Shown here in pieces: positions 16,853 to 25,071 of a stretch of DNA of 37,366 bases. The position numbers were made by a program, and so were the translations under genes. The notes beneath the pieces were generated by a model that saw nothing but the letters and a program-made list of their open reading frames with translations, was not told where the DNA came from and did no database searches. This DNA is from an uncultured Microbulbifer sp. (GTDB taxonomy: Bacteria; Pseudomonadota; Gammaproteobacteria; Pseudomonadales; Cellvibrionaceae), in NCBI RefSeq assembly GCF_913055755.1, contig NZ_CAJXKH010000024.1, forward strand, positions 1-37,366. Reading direction: 5' to 3'. Within the stretch, counting starts at the first letter, position 1. Every line of letters begins with the position of its first letter.

Positions 16853-19759
16853 ATGAAAAGCAGCTTTAAAAGAAGCCTAATTGCTGTAGCCGTAAGCGCC
16901 ACTCTGTGCGCTCCGGTCTTCGCTGCGGATGACACCAAAGGCTATCTGCGCGGTACTCTGGTTACCGACACAGTAACTACTGGCGTTACCATTACTATCA
17001 CCGACCAGAAACAGGGAACTTCCCGTTCATTCACTGTCGAGGGTGATGGCGAATACCGTTTCCCGGCAATCCCGACTGGCGTTTATGACATCGTTGCCAA
17101 GAAAGGCGATGAAATCATCATCGAACAAAAGGGTGTGAGCGTCGGTCTCGGCGGCAAAACCACTTTCAACCTGGTTGCCACTGGCTCCGGCACAATCGAA
17201 GAACTGGAAGTAGTTGGCGAACAGGTAACCCTGGACACCAGCTCCGCTGTTCAAGACTTCGTCATCAACACCGATGAGCTGACTTCCAAGGTACCGGTTG
17301 CCCGCAACCTGACCTCCATTGCACTGCTGGCTCCGTCAGCAACTGCCGGTGACGTTTCTTTCGCCTCTGCCAACCACGATGCTCCCGGCCTGTCCCTGGG
17401 CGGTGCCTCCGTTGCTGAAAACGCCTGTTTCATCAACGGCCTCAACACCACCGACTTCCGTAAAGGCCTGAGCTGCAGCCAGGTGCCTTTCCAGTTCTTC
17501 GACACTGTTCAGGTGAAGAACGGCGGCTATAACGCCGAATTCGGCCGCGCCATTGGCGGCGTAATGAATGCCACCTCCAAGCGCGGTGGTAACGAATTTG
17601 AAAGCGGCGTAAACATGTACTGGGAGCCGGACGCACTGCGCTCTGACTCTCCGAATACTTACGCGGCAGACAACAATCTGGACGAACGTGAACAAATGAA
17701 CTTCGATGTTTGGGCCGGTGGCGCAATCATTGAAGACAAGCTGTTCTACTACGGTCTGTACAGCCGCCACAACCAGACCAACGTAGACGCAGGTTCTGGC
17801 CGCTACTTCGAAAGCAACTGGAACGACGACTTCTGGGCTCTGAAGCTGGATTACATCATTGCAGAGGGACACACTCTGGAATACACCGGCTTTGACGATA
17901 CCCGTGTAGAAGAAGAAGAAGGCTACGTTTATTCTTCTGATACCGGCCGAGGTGACAAGCTCGGTACCTCTTCCTACACTCGCGGTGGTGTTAACCACAC
18001 CATCAAGTACACCGGTGCACTGACCGATGACCTGACCCTGTCTGCACAATACGGCATCAACAAGTATGACCGTATGGATGACAACAGCGCATCTGCCAAC
18101 CCGGTTATCATCGATTACCGTTCCGGCTCTCGCGAAGACATCGGCAACTGGCTGACTTCTCAGACCCTGGGTGCCAACGATGAGCGCAAAGCCTGGCGGA
18201 TCGACCTCGACTACTACGTAGGCAGCCACAGCCTCCGCGCCGGTATCGACAACGAAGTCAATACCGCCAACGAAGCAACCATGTACTCCGGTAACCACGT
18301 ATATCGCTACTATGTAGCCGATGCGGACAGCCGTATTGTCTCTGAAGGCACCGTAAATGTAGGCGATGAGTTCGTTGAAGACCGTATTTACCGTAACTTC
18401 GGCAGCTTCGAGACTGTTACCTCTGCGTTCTACATTCAGGACGAGTGGGAGATCAACTCCCAGCTGACTGCTTACATGGGTCTGCGTAACGAGAGCTTCG
18501 ACAACCAGAACGCCAACGGTGACTCGTTCATCAAGATCGACGACCAGTGGGCGCCGCGCATGGGTATCACCTTCGACCCGACTGGCGACGCCACTTCCAA
18601 GATCTACGGTAACTTCGGTCGCTACTACCTGCCGATCGCTGCCAACACCAATATGCGTATGGCGGGTGCCGAACTGTACACTGGCGACTTCTACGCGCTG
18701 GAAGGCACCAACGCCGACGACTCTCCGATCCTGGGTGAGCACAGCTACCAGACCGTCTACGCTAACGGCGAAGTGGCCGATACCCGTTCCATCCTCGACG
18801 AAAACATCGAGCCGATGTACCAGGATGAGTTCATCCTCGGTTACGAAATCGCACTCAATGACGACTGGACTCTGGGTCTGCGCGGTGTCTACCGTGACCT
18901 GAAGAGCACCATCGAAGACGTGGCGATCGATAAGGCCGTTATCGACTACTACAACTCTACCGGCACTTGGGATGCCTCCATGGTAGGCGGTGATGCCGTA
19001 GAAGACGTATTCGGTGGCTTCCACCAGTACGTACTGACCAACCCTGGCGCAGACATGAGCGTCTACATCCCGGAACAGGATGAGACCATTTCCCTGTCCG
19101 CCGACGCTCTGCGCTACCCGCAAGCTTCCCGTACTTACAAGGCGTTGGAGTTCACCTTCGATCGCGCCTGGGACGGCAAGTGGATGATGGGCGGCTCTCT
19201 GGTACTTGCCAAGCTGGAAGGTAACCACGAAGGCTACGTGAAGAGTGATAACGGCCAGGACGACGCAGGTATCACGACCTCCTTCGACCAGCCGGGCCTG
19301 ACCGACGGCTCCTACGGCTACCTGCCGAACGACCGTCGCTGGACCCTGAAGGCGTGGGGTTCCTACCAGTTCGACAATGGTCTGCTGATGGGTACCAACT
19401 TCACTGCTAAAGATGGTCGTCCGGTTAGCTGTATCGGTAACCACCCGACCGACGTGTTCGCAGGCGCCTATGGCTCTGAGTCCATGTACTGTGGTGGCGA
19501 ACTGGTTGCACGCGGTTCCGCCGGTCGCACCAGCGATATCTTCAATATCGACGCAAGCATCCAGTACCCGATCAACATGAGCAACGGCTCTGAGCTGGTA
19601 CTGCGTGCGGACGTGTTCAACCTGTTCGACTTCGACAATGAAATCGAAGTACGTGAACTGGGCGAACTGGACTTTGCTGGTGCGGATCCCAACTACAAGA
19701 AGCCGACCAGCTACCAGGCTCCTCGCAGTGTGCGTCTGAGCGCCAACTACACTTTCTAA
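16853..19759 (+). CDS. Oar-like TonB-dependent receptor with N-terminal carboxypeptidase-regulatory-like domain
   Basis: This is a 968-residue outer-membrane protein. A signal peptide (1-24, ending APVFA-A) is followed by a small beta-sandwich of the carboxypeptidase regulatory-like type (about 28-108: GYLRGTLV ... GEYRFPAIPTGVYDIVAKKG). A TonB-box-like EELEVVGEQ (about 116-124) and a divergent plug come next (SLGGASVAENACFINGLNTTDF ... VQVKNGGYNAEFGRAIGGVMNATSKRGGNEF). The barrel ends with LSANYTF. This architecture is that of Oar/OmpA-related receptors, some of which take up or export large molecules such as peptides and proteins. The start at 16853 has GAGAGG upstream. Codon use favours GGT, CGT and AAC, which suggests strong expression. 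Substrate unknown. Confidence 0.92.
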   Translation: MKSSFKRSLIAVAVSATLCAPVFAADDTKGYLRGTLVTDTVTTGVTITITDQKQGTSRSFTVEGDGEYRFPAIPTGVYDIVAKKGDEIIIEQKGVSVGLGGKTTFNLVATGSGTIEELEVVGEQVTLDTSSAVQDFVINTDELTSKVPVARNLTSIALLAPSATAGDVSFASANHDAPGLSLGGASVAENACFINGLNTTDFRKGLSCSQVPFQFFDTVQVKNGGYNAEFGRAIGGVMNATSKRGGNEFESGVNMYWEPDALRSDSPNTYAADNNLDEREQMNFDVWAGGAIIEDKLFYYGLYSRHNQTNVDAGSGRYFESNWNDDFWALKLDYIIAEGHTLEYTGFDDTRVEEEEGYVYSSDTGRGDKLGTSSYTRGGVNHTIKYTGALTDDLTLSAQYGINKYDRMDDNSASANPVIIDYRSGSREDIGNWLTSQTLGANDERKAWRIDLDYYVGSHSLRAGIDNEVNTANEATMYSGNHVYRYYVADADSRIVSEGTVNVGDEFVEDRIYRNFGSFETVTSAFYIQDEWEINSQLTAYMGLRNESFDNQNANGDSFIKIDDQWAPRMGITFDPTGDATSKIYGNFGRYYLPIAANTNMRMAGAELYTGDFYALEGTNADDSPILGEHSYQTVYANGEVADTRSILDENIEPMYQDEFILGYEIALNDDWTLGLRGVYRDLKSTIEDVAIDKAVIDYYNSTGTWDASMVGGDAVEDVFGGFHQYVLTNPGADMSVYIPEQDETISLSADALRYPQASRTYKALEFTFDRAWDGKWMMGGSLVLAKLEGNHEGYVKSDNGQDDAGITTSFDQPGLTDGSYGYLPNDRRWTLKAWGSYQFDNGLLMGTNFTAKDGRPVSCIGNHPTDVFAGAYGSESMYCGGELVARGSAGRTSDIFNIDASIQYPINMSNGSELVLRADVFNLFDFDNEIEVRELGELDFAGADPNYKKPTSYQAPRSVRLSANYTF

Positions 19760-19784
19760 GTTTAGTTAGCTAACGCTCTATCTT

Positions 19785-19819
19785 AAGCCCCGGTCTTCGG
19801 ATCGGGGCTTTTCTTTTTT
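19785..19819 (+). terminator. Intrinsic terminator after the Oar-like receptor gene
   Basis: AAGCCCCG (19785-19792) pairs with CGGGGCTT (19803-19810) around a short loop and is followed directly by TTCTTTTTT. It starts 26 bases past the stop codon and is a strong rho-independent terminator. Confidence 0.9.
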
Positions 19820-19948
19820 ATGGAAAAGGAAAAGATCAATTAACGCGGTGCTAGAATTGCGCCCAAAATACTCTGTAGGGATATGACTGGCAGATCAGAA
19901 CTCGCCCGTCAAATCAGCTCCCGATTACCTTTTCGACAGGTTCGTTCA

Positions 19949-20533
19949 ATGGACACCCTAACCGCCTTCCTAACCCTGCTTTTCGTCATGGACCCACTGG
20001 GCAATATCCCGGTGTTTCTATCGGCCCTGAAGAATGTCCCGCAAAAGCGGCAGCTGTACGTCATCATGCGCGAGCTGGTGTTTGCATTGATCGTTTTGCT
20101 GGTGTTCCTCTACGGCGGGCGTTTCATTTTGACCTGGCTGGGGCTGTCGCAGGAAGCGATCCGGATTGCCGGTGCAATCATCCTGTTCCTGATTGCCATT
20201 CGCATGGTGTTCCCCATCGAGGGGGGGATCATGGGGGAGCGTCTAGAAGGCGAACCGTTCTTTGTACCCCTGGCAGTGCCGCTGGTAGCGGGTCCTTCCA
20301 CCATGGCCATTCTCATGTTGATGACCAACAGTGAAGGCGAGCAGCTGTGGAACTGGACCCTGGCACTGCTGGGGGCCTGGGCGGTATCTGCTGTTATTCT
20401 TCTGGCATCGTCACCGCTGGCAAAGCTGCTGGGTAACCGCGGCCTGATTGCGGTCGAGCGACTGATGGGCATGGTGCTGGTGATGCTGGCGGTGCAGCTT
20501 TTCCTCGACGGCATCAAACAGAGTCTGGCGTAG
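19949..20533 (+). CDS. MarC/YhgN-family integral membrane protein
   Basis: This 194-residue protein has about six hydrophobic helices and the family signatures FVMDPLGNIPVFLSAL near the start and PLVAGPSTMAILML in the middle. It belongs to the UPF0056 (MarC/YhgN) family of inner-membrane proteins. The length is close to E. coli YhgN. The family was once linked to multiple antibiotic resistance, but its transport role is not established. I chose ATG at 19949 (MDTLTAFLTLLF) over an in-frame ATG at 19883 because the shorter form matches family N-termini. It stands alone between two receptor genes, with a terminator upstream, so it probably has its own promoter. Confidence 0.88.
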   Translation: MDTLTAFLTLLFVMDPLGNIPVFLSALKNVPQKRQLYVIMRELVFALIVLLVFLYGGRFILTWLGLSQEAIRIAGAIILFLIAIRMVFPIEGGIMGERLEGEPFFVPLAVPLVAGPSTMAILMLMTNSEGEQLWNWTLALLGAWAVSAVILLASSPLAKLLGNRGLIAVERLMGMVLVMLAVQLFLDGIKQSLA

Positions 20534-20968
20534 AGCCTTCGCAACCGGCTTATTCGCGGGGCAGCACCGAGCCCCGCGACCTCCTGACTTCCACCTCCGC
20601 TAGTGACTTCCGGACCAATTCCCCCTCTTTTTCGGACCAAGAATCCATTCACAAGCAAAGTGTCTATTTTTTAGCCGATCCATTCAACCGAAGCTATTTT
20701 TTCATTTTAGTTACAGATATCCTAACTTTTTATTATTTCCCGCAAGATTTTAACAGATACACCCCGCATTAACGTAAATTAACACTCCTTATAGATCAAA
20801 AAACAACCATAAAGGTCACATTTGAAACAGATCCGACGTAAGAAGGGAGACTTATAAATGACAGGTTAGTTCCATAACGCATTTTGTTCCTTTAAAGTCA
20901 CGGCGCACTCGAATTACAACAATTGAATAAATGTTTTGTAAGTGCCCTAAGTACAAAAAGGATGCATT
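20534..20968. other. AT-richer spacer between marC-like gene and receptor gene
   Basis: No gene is supported. A 9-base hairpin TCGCGGGGC / GCCCCGCGA (20554-20579, loop of 8) follows the marC-like gene but lacks a T tract. From about 20640 to 20960 the sequence is distinctly AT-richer than the surrounding genes, as expected for a regulatory region of the strongly biased receptor gene that follows. I could not fix a promoter. AAAAGGATG just before 20969 is the ribosome binding site. Confidence 0.45.
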
Positions 20969-23620
20969 ATGATCAAGACCAAGTTGAGTATTGCTGTTGC
21001 AGCATTCAGCGCTGTCGCCGCTGCTGGCGTATCTGCCCAGGACGCGGTTCCCGGCCCGGCCGTTGAAGAAGTGATTGTTACCGGTTCCCGCATTGCGCGC
21101 GACCCGCTCTCCACTACCGGCCCAATCACCATCGTGGATTCCGAAGCCATTGAACGTTCCGGCGTCGGCACCATCGACGAGCTGCTGAACCAGCTGCCGT
21201 CCATGGGTACCACTGGCATCAACGCCAACGACAACAATGGCGGTAACGGCCTGGCGTTCGTTGACCTGCGCAACCTGGGCTCTGCCCGTACCCTGGTACT
21301 GGTAAACGGCCGTCGCTTTGTTTCTTCCGCTTCCGGCGTCAGCTCTGCGGTAGACATGAACAACATTCCGGTTGATATGATCGACCGTATCGAAGTTCTG
21401 ACCGATGGCGCCTCTGCGGTATACGGCTCCGACGCTGTTGCCGGCGTAATCAACGTGGTCATGAAGGATTCTTTTGATGGCGTGCGTGTTAACGCCCGTA
21501 CCGGTGCAACCTCTGAAGGCGGCGGTGACAACGGTGAAATCTCTTTCACCTTCGGTAACGAAGGCGAGCGCGGCAGCTTTATCGCCAACATCAGCCACAG
21601 CCAGCGCGACGAAATCACCTACAACGATCGCGATTGGGCCGGCCTGACCAGCTCCATGGGCCCCAACGGCAATATCTTCACCAACTACGGCAACTTCAGC
21701 ATCGGTGAAGACGGCGTAACCCTGGGAGATTACGCGGGCTACGATATCGGTCAGCACATGTGGCTGTCCGGCTCCATGGAGCGTACCGCCGCGACCGCGT
21801 CCGGTAAGTTCTCCATCACCGACAGCCTGGAGCTGTGGGGTGAAGCCAGCTACACCACCAAAACCACCAACCAGCAGCTGGCTGCACAGCCGATGTACGC
21901 TGGTAACGGCTTTGTCCTGGACCCGGAACAGCACCTGCCGGCTGAAGTTCAGTCCCAGCTGCAGGACGCCTGGCAGGAAGCCTACGACGCGTGGGTAGCC
22001 AACGGTTCCGACATGGAAGACGAAGTTAACCCGTTCCCCGGCAACACCTGGGTTGAAGGTTTCTCCGACTTCCGTGTACGTCCGGTTGCCGGCGGCACCC
22101 GCGACTACCAGCAGGAAACCGAAACCTTCCGCCTGGCCTCTGGCTTGCGCGGTGACCTGGCCAATGGCTGGAGCTGGGATACCTTCGTAAGCTACGGCAA
22201 AAACGAAGGCGACAACGTTACCTCCAACTCCTACAACAAAACCCGACTGGACGAAATTTTCAGTGGTGAAGCTGGTCTGGATTACGATTTCACTGGTGGC
22301 ATGAGCCAGGAAATCATGGACTACTTCCGCTACGATGACCGCGAGAACAACGAGTACGAGCTGATCAACATCGGCGCGGCTCTGTCTGGCGACATTGAAG
22401 CCGTTCAGTTCCAGGGCGGTGCGCTGGGCTTTGCCGGCGGTATTGAATACCGTGAAGAATCCGGTGAATTCAACCCGTCTGCGGAAACCCAGAGCGGTGA
22501 AACCTTCGGTAACCAGCAAGACGCTACCGGTGGTGAATACGACGTTGCGGAAGTGTTTGCGGAATTCAATCTGCCGATTCTGGCCGGCGTTCAGTACGCA
22601 GAAGAGCTGTCAGTTGACGCCGCGGTTCGCTACTCCGACTACAGCACCTTCGGTGGTGAAACCACTGGTAAGGTAGGCCTGGTTTACGCACCGGTTGAAG
22701 ACGTACGTTTCCGTACCAGCTTCTCCACCTCCTTCCGTGCACCGGGTATCTACGAGCTGTATAGCGGTTCTGCACAGAGCTACGAGTTCCTGATCGACCC
22801 GTGCGACACCAGCTCTGCAAATGGCGAAGGCCAGGGTGCAAACTGTGCCATGGTAAACCCGGGCTTCACCCAGGCTGGCAACCAGGTACCGACCAACATC
22901 GGCGGTAACGAAGACCTGCAGCCGGAACAGGCCGAAACCTTCACCGCAGGTGTAGTGTGGACTCCGAGCTTCGTAGACGACCTGTCCATCACCCTGGACT
23001 ACTACGATATCTCCATCGAAGACGCGATCACCTCTCCGGACCTGCAGCGCATCCTGGATGACTGCTTCCGCGAAGGTATTGCCACCGCGTGTGCTTCCGT
23101 AACCCGCGGTGCCGGCAACCAGATCGTTGCACTGGAAGGTGCGAAGATGAACATCGGCCAGGTAGATACCCGCGGTATCGATCTGGACATCATCCAGAAC
23201 TTCCACTTCGACGCTGGCCAGCTGGCTCTGCGTGCCCAGGCAACTCACCTGCTGGAGTACAACGAGTTCAACGAACAGTCCGGCACCGAGACTGACTACG
23301 TGGACTACGTTGGCACCACCAGCGGCCTGTACGTTGACTGGCGCGGCCTGGCCAGCGCCATGTGGTACGGCAACGACTGGGAAGTTGGCGCTGAAGTTCA
23401 GTACCTGAGCGAAGGCGAGAGTTCCTACAAGCCGGTTGACGCAATGACTTACCTGAACCTGAAAGCAGGTTGGGATGTCAATGAGTCCCTGCGCCTGTCT
23501 GCTGGTCTGGACAACGCCACCGACGAAGAGCCGGAAGACACTTCCGGTTACAGCGACTGGAACAGCACTTACGACTTCCAGGGCCGCTACCTCTGGGCTG
23601 GTGCTTCTTACCAGTTCTAA
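20969..23620 (+). CDS. TonB-dependent receptor
   Basis: This is an 883-residue outer-membrane TonB-dependent transporter. The signal peptide ends near AAAGVSA-Q (residues 23/24). The TonB-box-like VEEVIVTGSR (32-41) precedes the plug (LRNLGSARTLVLVNGRRFV ... RIEVLTDGASAVYGSDAVAGVINVV). The barrel ends with AGASYQF. An extracellular DPC ... NC pair is present near the middle, as in the receptors at 10495 and 13756, and the plug is closest to these two. AAGGATG lies before the ATG. Codon use is strongly biased toward GGT, CGT, AAC and CTG, which hints at high expression. A strong bidirectional terminator follows. Substrate unknown. Confidence 0.94.
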   Translation: MIKTKLSIAVAAFSAVAAAGVSAQDAVPGPAVEEVIVTGSRIARDPLSTTGPITIVDSEAIERSGVGTIDELLNQLPSMGTTGINANDNNGGNGLAFVDLRNLGSARTLVLVNGRRFVSSASGVSSAVDMNNIPVDMIDRIEVLTDGASAVYGSDAVAGVINVVMKDSFDGVRVNARTGATSEGGGDNGEISFTFGNEGERGSFIANISHSQRDEITYNDRDWAGLTSSMGPNGNIFTNYGNFSIGEDGVTLGDYAGYDIGQHMWLSGSMERTAATASGKFSITDSLELWGEASYTTKTTNQQLAAQPMYAGNGFVLDPEQHLPAEVQSQLQDAWQEAYDAWVANGSDMEDEVNPFPGNTWVEGFSDFRVRPVAGGTRDYQQETETFRLASGLRGDLANGWSWDTFVSYGKNEGDNVTSNSYNKTRLDEIFSGEAGLDYDFTGGMSQEIMDYFRYDDRENNEYELINIGAALSGDIEAVQFQGGALGFAGGIEYREESGEFNPSAETQSGETFGNQQDATGGEYDVAEVFAEFNLPILAGVQYAEELSVDAAVRYSDYSTFGGETTGKVGLVYAPVEDVRFRTSFSTSFRAPGIYELYSGSAQSYEFLIDPCDTSSANGEGQGANCAMVNPGFTQAGNQVPTNIGGNEDLQPEQAETFTAGVVWTPSFVDDLSITLDYYDISIEDAITSPDLQRILDDCFREGIATACASVTRGAGNQIVALEGAKMNIGQVDTRGIDLDIIQNFHFDAGQLALRAQATHLLEYNEFNEQSGTETDYVDYVGTTSGLYVDWRGLASAMWYGNDWEVGAEVQYLSEGESSYKPVDAMTYLNLKAGWDVNESLRLSAGLDNATDEEPEDTSGYSDWNSTYDFQGRYLWAGASYQF

Positions 23621-23644
23621 GTTGCGATCTGATCGTCAACGCAA

Positions 23645-23677
23645 AAGGGGATGCCGCAAGGCATCCCCTTTTTTATT
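23645..23677. terminator. Bidirectional terminator between receptor and lipoprotein genes
   Basis: A perfect 11-base stem, AAGGGGATGCC (23645-23655) and GGCATCCCCTT (23660-23670), has loop GCAA. It is followed by TTTTATTT on the plus strand and by TTTTGCG on the minus strand. It sits between convergent genes and probably ends both transcripts. Confidence 0.9.
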
Positions 23678-23703
23678 TGCCGGTCCCGGTCAAAAAAGGC
23701 CGG

Positions 23704-24894
23704 TTAGCGGTGTTCTTTCAGGTAGTCCAGCTTGCGGGTGTACGCCTGCCTGGTACCCGGGTTATCCGCGAGGGAAAAAGCTTCCACAAAGTGTGACCGG
23801 GAGTCTTCAACGTCCCCCAGCTGGTAGCTGGTCAACCCCATCAGGAAATGAAAGCGGTGGTCGTTTTCGTATTTCCACAGCGCCCGCTTGAGCTGTCTTT
23901 TCGCTTCCCTGAAGTCACCGTGTTCATAGGCATTGCGCGCCTGGTAATACAGGTAATAGGGATTGCGCTCCCGGTGAAAACGGGCGCGCTCGGCGTAATA
24001 GTCTGCCAGCTCTGTACGCTGCTCGTGGCGATACAGCCGCTCGAGGTTGCTCATGGCGATGGCGTGACGTCTATCCAGCTGCAACGCCTGCAGATAACTC
24101 TGTTCGGCGGCATCAAATTGCTGATAGCGGCTGTATAACGCACCCAGGTTTGCCCATAAATCCGCACTGCCGGGACGCAGTTCCAGCGCCTTGCGCAGGT
24201 ACAGGAATGCCGGTCTCTTCTCCCCCTGCTGCATCAGTTCCAGCCCGCGGTTGCTGTAATACTGCGCAAAGGCTTCGCTGTCGGTGAGCTTGCGCTGATC
24301 GTAAACCGGGTCGTAGGCGGCCAGGTTGAAATCCACCACGCGGCGCCCGCGCAGGCTTTCAGACACCATATTGATGTGGCGGTACACCACAAAGGTCTGG
24401 GACTCTTCGTGGCCCCACACCGGCGGCACTTCCACCTGGTTGAAATAGGCATCGGCGCCCAGCTCCCGCGCCATGGCCACCATCATCACCGTGAACGCGA
24501 TACAGTTGCCCTGCTGCTGGCGGTAGGTCTCCCCGGCGGTCAGGGTCGCATCGGGAGTGTACTCGACGTTGAAATCCTGCTGCTGGAATCCGCGCAGCAG
24601 CGCCTGCAGGCGCACATCCCCGCTGGCTCCGGGTGCCAGCTGGGCGAGATAGCTGCGCATCTCCGGCGACAGATAGAGAATGTCGTCTTCCGGCAGGGAC
24701 GCCCCATCGACCTCTTCGCCAAGCAGTGCGCGGCCGGACAGCAGCCATCCGCTATCGATCACCGCAGCGGTTTGTGGGGGTTGGCCGGCGCAGCCGTTCA
24801 GGAGTGTCGCCAGCAGCAGGCCCGGCAAGGCGGCAAATAAACGCCAGCGTGCCCCGGCTCCCGGCCTGCGTTCAGAATTTTGCGGGGTTTTCAT
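23704..24894 (-). CDS. Lipoprotein with transglutaminase-like and TPR regions
   Basis: This is a predicted lipoprotein of 396 residues. The lipobox LLNGC (31-35) places it at a membrane facing the periplasm. The middle has a transglutaminase/cysteine-protease-like pattern: Cys131 in QGNCIAFTVMMVAMARELG, His173 in VVYRHINM and Asp188 in VVDFN. The C-terminal half contains TPR-like helical pairs (about 215-285 and 315-375), including LYLRKALELRPGSADLWANL. Such proteins could cleave, cross-link or bind peptides or proteins, but whether this one is catalytic is not shown. Start ATG at 24894 has GGGGAG upstream; the longer frame to 25014 lacks support. It is divergent from the POT peptide transporter gene, which starts 177 bases away, so shared control is possible. 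Confidence 0.8.
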   Translation of the reverse strand: MKTPQNSERRPGAGARWRLFAALPGLLLATLLNGCAGQPPQTAAVIDSGWLLSGRALLGEEVDGASLPEDDILYLSPEMRSYLAQLAPGASGDVRLQALLRGFQQQDFNVEYTPDATLTAGETYRQQQGNCIAFTVMMVAMARELGADAYFNQVEVPPVWGHEESQTFVVYRHINMVSESLRGRRVVDFNLAAYDPVYDQRKLTDSEAFAQYYSNRGLELMQQGEKRPAFLYLRKALELRPGSADLWANLGALYSRYQQFDAAEQSYLQALQLDRRHAIAMSNLERLYRHEQRTELADYYAERARFHRERNPYYLYYQARNAYEHGDFREAKRQLKRALWKYENDHRFHFLMGLTSYQLGDVEDSRSHFVEAFSLADNPGTRQAYTRKLDYLKEHR

Positions 24895-25071
24895 GGTTAT
24901 TCTCCCCATTTCATCTCTGGAAATACCAGATTTACCACTATTCCTGTCGCGAAGGAATCCTTTTTGCAGGTTCATTTCCTGTTTCACCTGTAACCATTCG
25001 CCTGATTGAAACACCGCTGTTAAACTCGGGCCTGTCTCACAATTAAAGCTATAACAACTGGAAAAGCTGAT

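Noticed and set aside
17336..19444. A 702-codon open frame antisense to the Oar-like receptor gene
   Set aside because: It is a shadow of a strongly codon-biased gene. The translation is Val/Arg/Gly-rich without domains, and the plus-strand frame has clear receptor features.
25006..25055. Sigma-70 promoter before the POT gene (TTGAAA and TATAAC)
   Set aside because: The two hexamers are about 38 bases apart, far from the required 16-18, and neither has a proper partner.
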